Below are positions 1 to 9,980 of a stretch of DNA of 64,000 bases, in pieces. The DNA lies in contig JAIXTA010000110.1 of NCBI GenBank assembly GCA_027484405.1, positions 1 to 64,000 on the forward strand, in the 5' to 3' direction. Position 1 is the first letter of the stretch, and every line of letters begins with the position of its first letter. A model generated the notes under the pieces. The model ran no database searches. It had not been told where the DNA came from and saw only the letters and a program-made list of their open reading frames with translations. The translations under genes and the position numbers were made by a program. Origin of the DNA: Burkholderiales bacterium. Its GTDB lineage: Bacteria; Pseudomonadota; Gammaproteobacteria; Burkholderiales; Burkholderiaceae_C.

Positions 1-1
1 C

Positions 2-1867
2 AACTACGAGATCGACATCTTCGACGTGCTGATCAAGGCCGCCGCCCGCGAGACCGGCTGCGCCGATCTTGCGAACAACTCCCTGAAGGTGATTGCCGAC
101 CACATCCGCGCCACCGCCTTCCTGGTGGCCGATGGCGTGATCCCGAGCAACGAAGGCCGCGGCTATGTGCAGCGCCGCATCGTGCGCCGCGCCATCCGCC
201 ACGGCTACAAGCTCGGCTGCCGCAAGCCCTTCTTCCACAAGATCGTGCCGGACCTCGTGCGCGAGATGGGTGAGGCCTATCCGGAGATTGCCGAGCAGCA
301 GCAGCGCATCATGGACACACTGGCGGCCGAGGAAGCGCGCTTCTTCGAGACGCTCGAGCACGGCATGGGCATTCTGGACAGCGCGCTGGCCGGCGGCGTG
401 AAGACCCTCGATGGCGAAGTGGCCTTCAAGCTGCACGACACCTACGGCTTCCCGCTCGACCTCACGGCCGACGTGGGCCGCGAGCGCGGCTTCACGGTGG
501 ACGAGGCCGGCTTCAACGCCGCCATGGCACGCCAGCAGGAAGCGAGCCGCGCGGCCGGCAAGTTCAAGATGGACCGCGCGCTCGACTACAGCGGCGCCTC
601 CACCACCTTCCACGGCTACGACAAGCTCGTCATCGAAGGCGCCAAGATCACCGCGCTGTATGTGGGCGGCACGGAAGTGGCCGAGATGAAAGCCGGTGAC
701 GCCGGCGTGGTCGTGCTCGACCACACCCCCTTCTACGCCGAGAGCGGGGGCCAGGTGGGTGATGTGGGCGTGCTGGCGAATGCCGGTGCCGAGTTTGCGG
801 TGCAGGACACGCAGAAGATCCAGTCCGCGGTCTTCGGCCACCACGGCACCCTGGCCCGCGGCACGCTCAAGAAGGGCGATGCGCTCACCGCCACGGTGAA
901 CGGTGCGGTACGCGCGGCCACCATGCGCAACCACAGCGTGACGCACATCATGCACAAGGCCCTGCGCGAAGTGCTCGGCAGCCATGTGCAGCAGAAGGGC
1001 AGCCTGGTCGATGCCGACAAGACCCGCTTCGACTTTGCGCACAACGCCCCGATGACCGAGGCGCAGATCCGTGAGGTCGAGTCCAAGGTCAATGCCGAGA
1101 TCCTGGCCAACAGCAGCACCCTGGCGCGTGTGGTGCCGATGGAAGACGCCCAGAAGCTCGGCGCGATGATGCTGTTCGGCGAGAAGTACGGCGACGAAGT
1201 GCGTGTGCTCGACATCGGCACCAGCCGCGAACTCTGCGGCGGCACGCATGTGGAGCGCACCGGCGACATCGGCTTCTTCAAGATCGTGACCGAAGGCGGC
1301 GTGGCCGCCGGCGTGCGCCGCGTGGAAGCCATCACCGGCATGAATGCCGTGAACTGGGTGCAGCGCATGGACGCCGCCGTGGGTGAAGTCGCGGCCGCCC
1401 TCAAGGCCCAGCCCACCGAGCTGGTGACCCGCGTGGCCCAGGTGCAGGACCAGATCAAGGCCCTGGAGAAGGAACTGGCCGCCGCCAAGAGCAAGCTTGC
1501 TGCCGCACAGGGCAGCGACCTCGCCGGCAGTGCCGTGGACATCAAGGGCATCAAGGTGCTGGCCGCCAGGCTCGAAGGCGCAGACGCCAAGACCCTGCGC
1601 GAGACCATGGACCAGCTCAAGGCCAAGCTCAAGACCGCCGCCATCGTGCTGGCGGCCGTGGACGGCGGCAAGGTGCAGCTGGCCGCCGGCGCCACCGCAG
1701 ACGTGATGGGCAAGATCAAGGCCGGCGACCTCGTCAACTTCGTCGCCCAGCAGGTGGGCGGCAAGGGCGGCGGCAAAGCGGACATGGCCATGGCCGGCGG
1801 CACCGACGCGGCGGCGCTGCCCAAGGCGCTGGAGAGCGTGCGCGGCTTTGTGGAAGAGCGAGCCTGA
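2..1867 (+). CDS. alaS: Alanyl-tRNA synthetase, C-terminal part (5' end outside window)
   Basis: Alanine-tRNA ligase charges tRNA-Ala in the cytoplasm. The reading frame is open from base 2 and begins with [12 protein letters not shown], which lies inside the catalytic half, so the start is upstream of the window. About 620 residues are visible. The editing domain is recognisable from the zinc-type HxxxH in [11 protein letters not shown] and the later CxxxH in LCGGTH. The C-terminal C-Ala region is a coiled coil ([17 protein letters not shown]) followed by a Gly-rich stretch ([15 protein letters not shown]), as usual for the family. It ends at TGA 1865-1867, with the next gene starting 13 bp later. 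Identity is secure; nothing looks broken. Confidence 0.97.
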   Translation, partial: NYEIDIFDVLIKAAARETGCADLANNSLKVIADHIRATAFLVADGVIPSNEGRGYVQRRIVRRAIRHGYKLGCRKPFFHKIVPDLVREMGEAYPEIAEQQQRIMDTLAAEEARFFETLEHGMGILDSALAGGVKTLDGEVAFKLHDTYGFPLDLTADVGRERGFTVDEAGFNAAMARQQEASRAAGKFKMDRALDYSGASTTFHGYDKLVIEGAKITALYVGGTEVAEMKAGDAGVVVLDHTPFYAESGGQVGDVGVLANAGAEFAVQDTQKIQSAVFGHHGTLARGTLKKGDALTATVNGAVRAATMRNHSVTHIMHKALREVLGSHVQQKGSLVDADKTRFDFAHNAPMTEAQIREVESKVNAEILANSSTLARVVPMEDAQKLGAMMLFGEKYGDEVRVLDIGTSRELCGGTHVERTGDIGFFKIVTEGGVAAGVRRVEAITGMNAVNWVQRMDAAVGEVAAALKAQPTELVTRVAQVQDQIKALEKELAAAKSKLAAAQGSDLAGSAVDIKGIKVLAARLEGADAKTLRETMDQLKAKLKTAAIVLAAVDGGKVQLAAGATADVMGKIKAGDLVNFVAQQVGGKGGGKADMAMAGGTDAAALPKALESVRGFVEERA

Positions 1868-1880
1868 TCAGGATGCGCAT

Positions 1881-2318
1881 GTGAACGCCGTGCTCTGGTT
1901 CATCAAGCTGCCCCTGCGCACCATTGCGCGGGTGCTGGCCGTGTGTGTGGCGGCCTGGGCGCTGTCGGCCTGTACCGTGATCTCGATCGTGGATACGGCG
2001 GCCAGCGTGGCGGTCAAGGGCGTGGGGCTGGCGGCGGATGCCGCCATTGGCACGGCGCGTATCGCGGGCAAGGCGGTGGGCGCCGCGGCCGATGCCGTGA
2101 TCCCGGACAAGCCCAAGGCGGCGGTCGGTGCGGGCGCGGCGGCTGCAGCGGCGACTTCCAGTGCGCCGGCTGCTGCGGCCCCTGTGGTTACGCCGGCCCC
2201 CGCAGCCACGCCAGTGCCCGTGGCGATACCGGTCCCGATGCCGAGTCCGGTGCACCAGCCGACGCCGCAGCCGGACGGCCCGGCCGAGCCCGTACCCGAG
2301 CCGCAGCCACGCAAGTGA
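1881..2318 (+). CDS. Small Ala/Pro-rich lipoprotein
   Basis: A predicted outer- or inner-membrane lipoprotein of about 145 residues. The N-terminus (VNAVLWFIKLPLRTIARVLAVCVAAWALSAC) is a hydrophobic signal ending in the lipobox LSAC. The mature part starts TVISIVDTAASVAVKGVGLAADA and continues as Ala/Gly-rich repeats, then a Pro/Val-rich tail ending PEPQPRK. I chose GTG 1881 because AGGA lies 7 nt upstream; an ATG at 1848 would overlap alaS by 20 bp and put charged residues before the signal. It resembles small lipoproteins of the NF038104 type, a tentative match from memory. Function unknown; it may be co-transcribed with alaS. Confidence 0.75.
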   Translation: MNAVLWFIKLPLRTIARVLAVCVAAWALSACTVISIVDTAASVAVKGVGLAADAAIGTARIAGKAVGAAADAVIPDKPKAAVGAGAAAAAATSSAPAAAAPVVTPAPAATPVPVAIPVPMPSPVHQPTPQPDGPAEPVPEPQPRK

Positions 2319-2429
2319 TTGCATCAATTTCGGCCCTGCTTTTCATGGGGTCAAAAGTGATCAAAAGCCGCTCCAGGCAAGCGAGAAGTTCCAATCAAGC
2401 CCGCGAATAACATTGAATTTCGGCCAAAA

Positions 2430-2960
2430 ATGAATATTCATCTGCGCCGTGCCACCCCAGACGATGCCGAGCATTTCGCCCGCATCAATGCCGCCCATGC
2501 GGTCTATGCCAACCTGCTGCAGGTGCCGCATCCGGGCGTGGAGCGCTGGAAGAAGCGCCTGGCCGAGGACACCGAAGACAAGCTCGTGCTGCTGGCCGAG
2601 CTGGACGGCGAGGTAGTGGGGCACGCTGGTGTGTTCTGCGACGGCGGCCGCGTGCGCCAGCGCCACACCTGGCGCATGGGTATCGGCATCGCCCAGCACG
2701 CCTGGGGCAAGGGCGTGGGCACGGCGCTGATGACCGAACTCATGAGATATGCCGATGACTGGGCCCAGGCCCTGCGCATCGAGCTGCACGTGTTCACCGA
2801 CAACGCACGCGCTATCGCGCTGTACCGCAAGTTCGGGTTCGAGATCGAAGGCACCCTGCGCGGCGACTCCTTCCGCGACGGCCAGTACGTCAGCAGCCAC
2901 CTGATGGCGCGCCTGCATCCGCGCCTGGTGGCCGAACTGGCGCGCAACGCGCAGGCCTGA
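2430..2960 (+). CDS. GNAT-family N-acetyltransferase
   Basis: An acetyl-CoA-dependent N-acyltransferase of 176 residues covering one complete GNAT fold. The acetyl-CoA site is visible as GIGIAQHAWGKGVGTALM (a Q/R-x-x-G-x-G/A-type loop), followed by ELHVFTDNARAIALYRKFGFEIEGTLR, the usual motif B region of RimI/SpeG-like proteins. Substrate cannot be told from sequence; the pattern is close to the L-amino-acid and spermidine acetyltransferase branch. The 111 bp upstream are relatively AT-rich and probably hold its own promoter. It ends well short of the TusA-like gene, with about 190 bp of apparently non-coding sequence between them. Confidence 0.88.
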   Translation: MNIHLRRATPDDAEHFARINAAHAVYANLLQVPHPGVERWKKRLAEDTEDKLVLLAELDGEVVGHAGVFCDGGRVRQRHTWRMGIGIAQHAWGKGVGTALMTELMRYADDWAQALRIELHVFTDNARAIALYRKFGFEIEGTLRGDSFRDGQYVSSHLMARLHPRLVAELARNAQA

Positions 2961-3149
2961 ACCGGGCAGGGCTCCCGCAATCCCGGGAGCTTTCCCCAAG
3001 AACCCGCGTCCCGGCCGCGCCGCGTGGAGGGGACTGGGCTACCATCTGGCCCGCGCGTACGCCTTTCGCCGGCCGCAGAGCCGCGACAGTGCGCACACCC
3101 GAGAATCCGACCGCCGGCGAACGTACGCCGGCTCGCCCTGGAGCCTGTC

Positions 3150-3395
3150 ATGGTTGATCTGAACATGCCCTACAACAAGGATGTGGACGCCCGCGGCCTG
3201 TCCTGCCCGCTGCCCATCCTGCGCGCCAAGCGCGCCCTGGCCGACCTGGACACCGGCGATGTACTGCGCGTGCAGGCCACCGACCCCGGCAGCGAACGCG
3301 ACTTCACCGCCTTTGCCAAGCAGACCGGCAACGAGCTGGTGGCCCACGGCAAGCACGAGAACGTGTTCTATTACTTCCTGCGCCGCCGCACCTGA
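3150..3395 (+). CDS. TusA-like sulfurtransferase / sulfur-carrier protein
   Basis: An 81-residue protein of the TusA (SirA/YedF) family, which carries persulfide sulfur in the cytoplasm for tRNA thiolation, Moco or other sulfur pathways. The family signature is clear: DARGLSCPLPILRAKRALADLDTGDVLRVQATDPGS, with the active-site Cys in CPxP. The C-terminus (FYYFLRRRT) matches the usual last strand. ATG 3150 is preferred because GGAG lies 6 nt upstream; the frame is open farther upstream to 3024, but the extra 42 residues do not look like protein. A strong shared terminator follows. Which TusA subfamily (TusA or YedF type) is not certain. Confidence 0.9.
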   Translation: MVDLNMPYNKDVDARGLSCPLPILRAKRALADLDTGDVLRVQATDPGSERDFTAFAKQTGNELVAHGKHENVFYYFLRRRT

Positions 3396-3407
3396 TTGCG
3401 AGCGATT

Positions 3408-3450
3408 GCCAATGCAAAAGGGCCGGTTGAACCGGCCCTTTTGCATTGGC
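3408..3450. terminator. Bidirectional intrinsic terminator between tusA-like gene and valS
   Basis: A perfect 21-bp inverted repeat (arms 3408-3428 and 3430-3450 around a single G). Its GC core GGGCCGGTT is flanked by AAAA on one side and TTTT on the other, so it can end transcripts from both convergent genes. Confidence 0.9.
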
Positions 3451-3464
3451 GAGGCTGAACGCGC

Positions 3465-6302
3465 TCAGCCCAGCCGCGCCAGCTGCGCGCGCAGCTTCTC
3501 CAGCGTGGCGCCAAAGTCGGCCAGCCGGCCGCGCTCCTGGGCCACGACGGCCTCGGGGGCGCGGGCGACGAAGCTTTCGTTTGAGAGCTTGGCATTCGCC
3601 TTGGCCACTTCGCCTTCGATGCGGGCGATCTCCTTGCCCAGCCGTGCCCGCTCGGCATCCACATCAATCTCGATCTTCAGCAGCAGCTGTGCATCGCCCA
3701 CCACGGCGACCGGTGCGCCGATATTGGGCAGCGCGGCCACGCGCTCGAAGCTGGCCAGCTTGCCGAGCGCCGACAGGTAGGGCGCGAAGCCATCCAGCGA
3801 CTCCGGCCCGGTGGCCAGCAGGGGCACGCGTTCGGCCGGCGAGACGTTCATCTCGCCACGCAGGTTGCGCAACGCATCGATCAGGCCCTTGAGCTCGCCC
3901 ATCCAGCGGTCTGCGGCGGGGTCGATTTTGTCCATCTGGGCGCGTGGATAGGGCTGCGTGGCGCAGTAGGCGGTTTCACCCTCCTTGCGCTTGGCGGCCA
4001 CCACGCTCACGCGCTGCCAGAGTTCCTCGGTGATGAAGGGCGCGATCGGGTGCAGCAGGCGCAGTACGGCTTCGAGCGCGCGCACGAGGGTGCGGCGCGT
4101 GCCGCGCTGCTGGGCCTCGTTGCCGCGCTGGATCTGCACCTTGGCCAGCTCCACATACCAGTCGCAGTACTGGTCCCAGACGAAGCTGTAGATCGTGTTG
4201 GCCACGAGGTCCAGGCGGTACTCGTCGAAGCCTTTGGCGACGGCGGCCTCGACGCGCTGCAGCTCGTTGACGATCCACTTGTCGGCCAGCGAGAAGTCCT
4301 GGTAGTTCTTGTCGCAATGGCCGGGGGGTGCATCGAAGCCGCAGTCATGCCCCTCGGTGTTCATCAACACGAAGCGCGTGGCGTTCCACAGCTTGTTGCA
4401 GAAATTGCGGTAGCCCTCGCAGCGCTTGGTGTCGAAGTTCACGTTCATGCCCAGCGAGGCGTAGCTCGCCATGGTGAAGCGCAGGGCGTCCGCGCCATAG
4501 GCCGGCATGCCCTCGGGGAACTCCTTCTTCACGCGGGCAGCCACCTTGGGCGCCGTCTCGGGGCGGCGCAGGCCGGTGGTGGACTTCTTCGTGAGCGTCT
4601 CGAGGTCGACGCCCTGGATCAGATCCACGGGGTCGATCACGTTGCCCTCGGACTTGCTCATCTTCTTGCCCTCGGCATCGCGCACGGTGCCGTGGATGTA
4701 GACCGTCCTGAACGGGATCTTGCCCGTGAAGTAGGTCGTCATCATGATCATCCGGGCGACCCAGAAGAAGATGATCTCGCTGCCCGTCACGAGTACGGAC
4801 GAGGGCAGATAGCGCGCAAGCAGCTCGGTGTTCTGCGGCCAGCCCAGGGTGGAGAAGGGCACCAGGGCTGACGAGTACCAAGTGTCGAGCACATCAGGGT
4901 CGCGGCGCAGCTTGGCGTTCGGGCCGGCCTTGGCCTGGGCCTCGGCTTCGTTGCGCGCCACATAGACGTTCCCGGCTTCGTCGTACCAAGCGGGAATCTG
5001 GTGGCCCCACCAGAGCTGGCGCGACAGGGTCCAGTCCTGGATGTTGTTCAGCCAGTGGCGGTAGGTGGCAATCCAGTGCTCGGGCACGAACTGGATGCTG
5101 CCGTTGTTCACAACCTCGAGTGCCTTGTCGGCAATCGACTGGCCCGGCTGGAAGGCGTGGTGGGAAGGCGCGGCCTTGCTCAATGCCATGAACCACTGGT
5201 CGGTGAGCATGGGCTCGATCACGGTGCCGGTGCGGTCCGAGCGCGGCACCTTGAGCTTGTGCTTCTTGGTCTCGATCAACAGGCCCTGGGTCTCAAGATC
5301 GGCCACGATTTGCTTGCGCGCGGCAAAGCGCTCCAGGCCCTGGTAGGCCTTGGGGGCGTGCTCGTTGATGTGCGCATCCAGGCTCAGGATGCTGATCATC
5401 GGCAGGCCGTGGCGCTGGCCCACGGCGTAGTCGTTGAAGTCGTGTGCGGGCGTGACCTTCACCACGCCGGTGCCGAACTCGCGGTCCACATAGGCGTCGG
5501 CGATGATCGGAATCGTGCGATCGCACAGCGGCAGCTGCACCTGCTTGCCGATCAGGTGCTTGTAGCGCTCGTCTTCCGGATGGACCATCACGGCCACGTC
5601 GCCGAGCATGGTTTCGGGCCGGGTGGTGGCCACGGTCAGGCCGCGCAGCTCGCCCTGTGGGCCGTCGGCAAAGGGGTAGAGGATGTGCCAGAGGTGGCCG
5701 TCTTCCTCCTCGGTGACCACTTCGAGGTCGGACACGGCGGTCTTGAGCTTGGGCTCCCAGTTCACCAAGCGCTTGCCGCGATAGATCAGCCCGTCCTCGT
5801 ACAGGCGCACGAAGGTCTCGGTCACCACGGCTGAGAGCTTCTCGTCCATGGTGAAGTACTCCAGACCCCAGTCGACGCTCGCGCCCAGGCGGCGCATCTG
5901 CTGCGTGATGGTGCCGCCGGAGTACTGCTTCCACTCCCAGGTCTTTTCGAGGAACTTCTCGCGGCCGAGCTCATGGCGCTTGATGCCCTGCTGCTCGAGC
6001 TGGCGCTCCACCACGATCTGGGTGGCGATGCCCGCGTGATCCACGCCGGGCAGCCAGAGTGCGTTGTGCCCCAGCATGCGGTGGTAGCGCGTCATCGCAT
6101 CCATGATGGTCTGGTTGAAGCCGTGCCCCATGTGCAGCGTGCCGGTCACATTGGGCGGCGGCAGCTGGATGGCAAAGGACGGCACGTCGGCCTTGGCGCC
6201 CGCGACGAAGACCCCGGCCTGCTCCCAGACGGGCACCCAGCGGGCCTCGATGGCGGCTGGGTCGAAGGCTTTGGCGAGTTCTTGCGCGAGGATGGCGGAC
6301 AT
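3465..6302 (-). CDS. valS: Valyl-tRNA synthetase
   Basis: Class I valine-tRNA ligase of 945 residues, the normal length. The HIGH-type motif is in [16 protein letters not shown] and the KMSKS motif in [14 protein letters not shown]. The CP1 editing insert carries [10 protein letters not shown]. The C-terminus is the expected coiled-coil arm ([28 protein letters not shown]-type), used in tRNA binding. The start is placed at ATG 6302 ([13 protein letters not shown]); the frame is open 28 residues farther but without family-like sequence. It is the last gene of a minus-strand run pepA-holC-DUF2486-like-valS, conserved in Burkholderiales, and ends at the shared terminator. The gap to the upstream gene is 150 bp, so it may have its own promoter. 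Confidence 0.97.
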   Translation of the reverse strand: MSAILAQELAKAFDPAAIEARWVPVWEQAGVFVAGAKADVPSFAIQLPPPNVTGTLHMGHGFNQTIMDAMTRYHRMLGHNALWLPGVDHAGIATQIVVERQLEQQGIKRHELGREKFLEKTWEWKQYSGGTITQQMRRLGASVDWGLEYFTMDEKLSAVVTETFVRLYEDGLIYRGKRLVNWEPKLKTAVSDLEVVTEEEDGHLWHILYPFADGPQGELRGLTVATTRPETMLGDVAVMVHPEDERYKHLIGKQVQLPLCDRTIPIIADAYVDREFGTGVVKVTPAHDFNDYAVGQRHGLPMISILSLDAHINEHAPKAYQGLERFAARKQIVADLETQGLLIETKKHKLKVPRSDRTGTVIEPMLTDQWFMALSKAAPSHHAFQPGQSIADKALEVVNNGSIQFVPEHWIATYRHWLNNIQDWTLSRQLWWGHQIPAWYDEAGNVYVARNEAEAQAKAGPNAKLRRDPDVLDTWYSSALVPFSTLGWPQNTELLARYLPSSVLVTGSEIIFFWVARMIMMTTYFTGKIPFRTVYIHGTVRDAEGKKMSKSEGNVIDPVDLIQGVDLETLTKKSTTGLRRPETAPKVAARVKKEFPEGMPAYGADALRFTMASYASLGMNVNFDTKRCEGYRNFCNKLWNATRFVLMNTEGHDCGFDAPPGHCDKNYQDFSLADKWIVNELQRVEAAVAKGFDEYRLDLVANTIYSFVWDQYCDWYVELAKVQIQRGNEAQQRGTRRTLVRALEAVLRLLHPIAPFITEELWQRVSVVAAKRKEGETAYCATQPYPRAQMDKIDPAADRWMGELKGLIDALRNLRGEMNVSPAERVPLLATGPESLDGFAPYLSALGKLASFERVAALPNIGAPVAVVGDAQLLLKIEIDVDAERARLGKEIARIEGEVAKANAKLSNESFVARAPEAVVAQERGRLADFGATLEKLRAQLARLG

Positions 6303-6452
6303 GATCGGGTGCGGGGGTCGTGGGTTCAATGCAGGCGGCGGTTGCAGGCGGCGCAGCGGGGTGCTGCGCGGGCTCGACACCACCAAGAGACGATTGTAGG
6401 AGGCTGCTCTCTTGCAGCGCCGGGGACTGCCTGCAGCCGCCGAGCGGCAGAT

Positions 6453-7799
6453 CTAGAACAGATCGGGCTGCTTGAGTGCGCGGGCGACTTCCTCGTCCAC
6501 GGCGCGGCGGATGGCCTCGCGCAGGCTTTCGTGCACCGCCACCTTGAATTCGCCGCGGGTGCTGGCCACAACGTGATCCACGATCTCGGCCACGCGCTCG
6601 CGCAGTGCGCCGTGCAGCAACTGCTCTACGCGCGGTGCAAGTGCAGTCAGAATGCTGTCGCGCAGTCGGGCTTCCAGTGCATCAATCTCGGCTTCAGTCA
6701 GTGCCGTTGCGCCTTGCGGTGCAGCCTTGGCGCGGAGGTCAACTGCAGGACTCGCAGGGGCTTGCACATCTGCCGGCGCCGGAGGCCGCTGCTGTGCAGA
6801 TGGCGCAGGCGAGGTCGCCATCGCATCGGGCAGGGGCTCTGCTGGCGGGAGCGCCGCCACGCTTGCTGCGCTGGGCTGCTGAAAGGCGCTCGGTGCCGCG
6901 GGCGGTGGCAGGCTCACCGCGGCGGCCGGGGGGGACGTGATGGCCGCCTGCCCGGCCTCGGCGCCGGAAGTGCCGCTGCGCCGAGCCGACGTCGCCAGCA
7001 GGAAAGCGGGCAGTTCGAGTGCTTCGGGCTGCCCGAATGCACTGGTCACTGACAGCCCGCCGGTAGCCATCGAGACGGAGGGGGCAGCAGGCTCGCCCGG
7101 CACCGCAGCCGCGCTGGCCGCGCTCTTTTCCTGAACGGTTGCGGGCGCCGGCCCGGGCGCAACGGCAGGCGCCATGGCCGCCACCGGCGGCACGAGCACT
7201 GCCGCGGGTTCCGTCTGGGTGGGCCGCGCCGGCGTGAACAGGAATGCGGGCGCTTGGTCGTGCGCTGGCGTTGTCTGGGGCGCTGTCGCGGTCGTCGTCG
7301 TCAATCCGGCCAGCAGCGCCATCGGGTCGGCCACTAGGCTGGGCGCCTCTTCCGCGGCAGGGGCCGTCAGGCTGCTTGCGGCTTGGGCAAGCGTCGCCTG
7401 CACGTTGGCGGGTTCAGGCCCGCTCTCCGATGCGGCTGCGCTGGCTGTCTGCGGAGCGGGCGCTGCATCACCCGGCTCGACCTCGGGCGGACCGGACAAA
7501 GCCTCGTCAGATGGATGCGTGGACGCGTGCTCGGCAGGCGCCGGTACGGGTGCGGCTTCAGCAGGGGCCGGCGGCTCGGGCAGCTTGAGGTCAATCGTTG
7601 CGGCCAGCTTCTGCGCAGCCAGCGCCTCGACTTCGGCGGCAAGCGGGCCCGAGGGCTGCTCGGGCGACACGGTGTCGGCGAAGTCCGGCAGCTCCAGCGA
7701 GATGTCCGCGATCGGGCCAGCGCGCTGGCGCTGTGCCTCGTCCGTGAGCTCGATGATCTCGGTCAGGACGGGGATCGAGTGGTCGTTCGGTGTGCTCAT
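6453..7799 (-). CDS. Ala/Pro-rich protein, DUF2486-like
   Basis: A 448-residue protein of unknown function. Only the two ends look conserved: an N-terminal MSTPNDHSIPVLTEIIEL and an amphipathic C-terminus (about 85 residues, from ALTEAEIDALEARLRDSIL to ARALKQPDLF) that should form helices. The roughly 300 residues between are low-complexity Ala/Pro/Ser/Val and probably disordered. No signal peptide or membrane segment is seen. The IPVLTEII start and the position between holC and valS fit the DUF2486 proteins of Burkholderiales; I assign that from memory. ATG 7799 is chosen over an upstream extension that lacks the conserved start. It starts only 13 bp after the holC stop, which suggests co-transcription with holC. 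Confidence 0.7.
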   Translation of the reverse strand: MSTPNDHSIPVLTEIIELTDEAQRQRAGPIADISLELPDFADTVSPEQPSGPLAAEVEALAAQKLAATIDLKLPEPPAPAEAAPVPAPAEHASTHPSDEALSGPPEVEPGDAAPAPQTASAAASESGPEPANVQATLAQAASSLTAPAAEEAPSLVADPMALLAGLTTTTATAPQTTPAHDQAPAFLFTPARPTQTEPAAVLVPPVAAMAPAVAPGPAPATVQEKSAASAAAVPGEPAAPSVSMATGGLSVTSAFGQPEALELPAFLLATSARRSGTSGAEAGQAAITSPPAAAVSLPPPAAPSAFQQPSAASVAALPPAEPLPDAMATSPAPSAQQRPPAPADVQAPASPAVDLRAKAAPQGATALTEAEIDALEARLRDSILTALAPRVEQLLHGALRERVAEIVDHVVASTRGEFKVAVHESLREAIRRAVDEEVARALKQPDLF

Positions 7800-7812
7800 C
7801 AACCCTGGGCGC

Positions 7813-8232
7813 TCAGGCGCCGGCAACGTGATGCTGCAAAGGGTAACCCTGATCCCGGTAGAACTTGAAGCGCTGCCGTCCGGCCTGTGCATCCTCCACC
7901 TCGGTGCCGACCAGCTCGATTACGCGCTCGTGGCTGGCATAGGCCGGGGGATGGCCGCGATCCAGATTGATCAGAAGGCGGTCGTGCTGGGCGGGCGCCT
8001 CGCTGCCAGTCAGCAGCACGGGTGCGAGCTCCGCATCCGGCTCGTGTGCGTACTGGTGCGGCAGAAAATCGAGTGGCGAGAAAGTCCAGAGCTGGCGGTC
8101 GAGGTCCGCCAGCGTCTGGGGATCGCTGCTGTAGACAAGCGCCTTGTGGCCGGCCGCCTGCACCTTGCGCAGCAGACGGCAGCAGTAGGCCAGCTTGTCC
8201 GGCAGACCCGTGTGGAAGTCGATCCGGGTCAT
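7813..8232 (-). CDS. holC: DNA polymerase III subunit chi
   Basis: HolC (chi) is the clamp-loader accessory subunit that links the replisome to single-strand-binding protein. The 139-residue product begins MTRIDFHTGLPDKLAYCCRLLRKV and contains LWTFSPLDFLPHQ, typical of chi proteins. Its context just downstream of pepA (25-bp gap) on the same strand is the classic pepA-holC arrangement, which supports the call strongly. Length is normal and no features are missing. Confidence 0.93.
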   Translation of the reverse strand: MTRIDFHTGLPDKLAYCCRLLRKVQAAGHKALVYSSDPQTLADLDRQLWTFSPLDFLPHQYAHEPDAELAPVLLTGSEAPAQHDRLLINLDRGHPPAYASHERVIELVGTEVEDAQAGRQRFKFYRDQGYPLQHHVAGA

Positions 8233-8257
8233 GCCGGTCCGTCCGTGGCCACGGCGC

Positions 8258-9745
8258 TCAAGCGGCCTGGCCCAGCAGGTAGTGTGTCAGCAGGCTGACG
8301 GGGCGGCCTGTGGCGCCCTTGGCCGCGCCGCTCTTCCAGGCGGTGCCGGCGATGTCCAGGTGCGCCCAGGGCAGATCGTCGGCGTAGCGTGCCAGGAAAC
8401 AGGCCGCGGTGATGGCCCCGCCCGGGCGGCCACCGATGTTGGCCATATCGGCGAAGTTGCTCTTGAGCATCTCCTGGTAGTCGTCGTCCAGGGGCATGCG
8501 CCATGCGGTGTCACCCGTGGCTTGGCCGGCCGCCAGGAGATCGGCAGCGAGCTTCTCGTCCTTGGTGAACAGACCGGTATGCACGTGGCCGAGTGCGATC
8601 ACGCAGGCTCCGGTAAGCGTGGCGATATCCACGACGCTGGCGGGCTTGAAGCGCTTGGCATAGGTCAGGGCGTCATTCAGGATCAGGCGGCCTTCGGCGT
8701 CCGTGTTCAGGATCTCGATGGTCTGGCCGCTCATGCTGGTGACGATGTCGCCGGGCTTGTTGGCGCGGCCGCTGGGCATGTTCTCGCAGGCGGGGATCAG
8801 GCCGACGAGATTGATCTTCGGCTTGATCTGGGCAATCGCGCGGAAGGTACCGATCACGCTGGCCGCACCGCACATGTCGAACTTCATCTCGTCCATGCCT
8901 TCGCCCGGCTTGATCGAGATGCCGCCGGAATCGAAGGTGATGCCCTTGCCCACAAGCACGTGCGGCGCGGCCTTGCCGGCACCCGTGTACTTCAGCACGA
9001 TGAACTTGGGCGCTTCGTCGCTGCCCTTGGCTACCGACAGAAAACTGCCCATCTTCAAGGCTTCGCACTGCTTCTTGTCGAGCACTTCGAAGCCGAGCTT
9101 GTAGGTCTTGGCAAGCTTCTTGGCCTCGTTGGCCAGATAGGTCGGGGTGCAGATGTTGCCCGGCAGGTTGCCCAGGGTGCGGGTGAGGTTGATGCCTTCG
9201 CCCAGTGCCTCGCCGGTGGCGGCGGCAGCCAGTGCAGCCTTGGCCTGCGCGGCATCGACCACGAGCGAGACGGTGGCCAGCGCCACGGCGGGGTCCTTCT
9301 TGCTCTTGGTGATGTCGAAGCGGTAGCTGGCTTCCACGGCGGCGGTGGCGGCGATGCGCGCCTTGCTCGCGACGTCCACACCCTTGACCTTGGCGTCCAT
9401 CAATCCGAACGCAACCGTCTTGGTCGACGTGCCCGTCACGGCGGCGAAGGCCGCCTTGGCCGCTTGTGTGAAGGCCTTGGCATCCAGCTTGTCTGCGTTG
9501 CCCAGGCCGACGGCGAACACGCGCGTGCCATCCGCGCCCGTGAGATGCGTGACCCGGCCGATGGCGGCCGCTGCATCCGTGACGAGCGATGCGGCGATCG
9601 TGCCGCGCTTGATCAGGGCCTGCGCTTCGGCACTGGCTACCGTCTTGCTGTCGCTGCCCTGGAACACGCCGACCACCACCGCATCGGTGGCGAACTTGGC
9701 GCTGGCAGCAGCGGGGGCGATGGAGACCTGCGTGATAAATTTCAT
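8258..9745 (-). CDS. pepA: Leucyl aminopeptidase (cytosol aminopeptidase, M17)
   Basis: A dinuclear-metal aminopeptidase of 495 residues that releases N-terminal residues from peptides in the cytoplasm; E. coli PepA also binds DNA. The M17 signature [12 protein letters not shown] is intact, and the catalytic region [31 protein letters not shown] carries the metal-ligand Lys and Asp residues. It diverges from lptF across 235 bp, where promoters for both must lie. This pepA/lptFG divergence is widely conserved in Proteobacteria. Complete and of normal length. Confidence 0.96.
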   Translation of the reverse strand: MKFITQVSIAPAAASAKFATDAVVVGVFQGSDSKTVASAEAQALIKRGTIAASLVTDAAAAIGRVTHLTGADGTRVFAVGLGNADKLDAKAFTQAAKAAFAAVTGTSTKTVAFGLMDAKVKGVDVASKARIAATAAVEASYRFDITKSKKDPAVALATVSLVVDAAQAKAALAAAATGEALGEGINLTRTLGNLPGNICTPTYLANEAKKLAKTYKLGFEVLDKKQCEALKMGSFLSVAKGSDEAPKFIVLKYTGAGKAAPHVLVGKGITFDSGGISIKPGEGMDEMKFDMCGAASVIGTFRAIAQIKPKINLVGLIPACENMPSGRANKPGDIVTSMSGQTIEILNTDAEGRLILNDALTYAKRFKPASVVDIATLTGACVIALGHVHTGLFTKDEKLAADLLAAGQATGDTAWRMPLDDDYQEMLKSNFADMANIGGRPGGAITAACFLARYADDLPWAHLDIAGTAWKSGAAKGATGRPVSLLTHYLLGQAA

Positions 9746-9980
9746 GTGTGTTTCCGAGGGAGAGTCTTGTGAAACTCAAGCCACAAGCGCAGCTGTGCGC
9801 AAGGCCTGGACCCAGGCCGGCGGCTTGGGGTGTTCCGGACAAGCCCCGGATTATTGAAGGCCCTCTCATTCACGTCAAAACACATCGGGCCTGAATCCCG
9901 CCCTCTGGCCGGCCGGCGCGGGGCGCCGACCGGGCCGGATGGCCTGCCCTGACCCGGATTCGCCGCGCTCCACAGCCCGC

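Noticed and set aside
4050-4871. Plus-strand open frame inside valS
   Set aside because: Antisense shadow; no motif and valS is intact.
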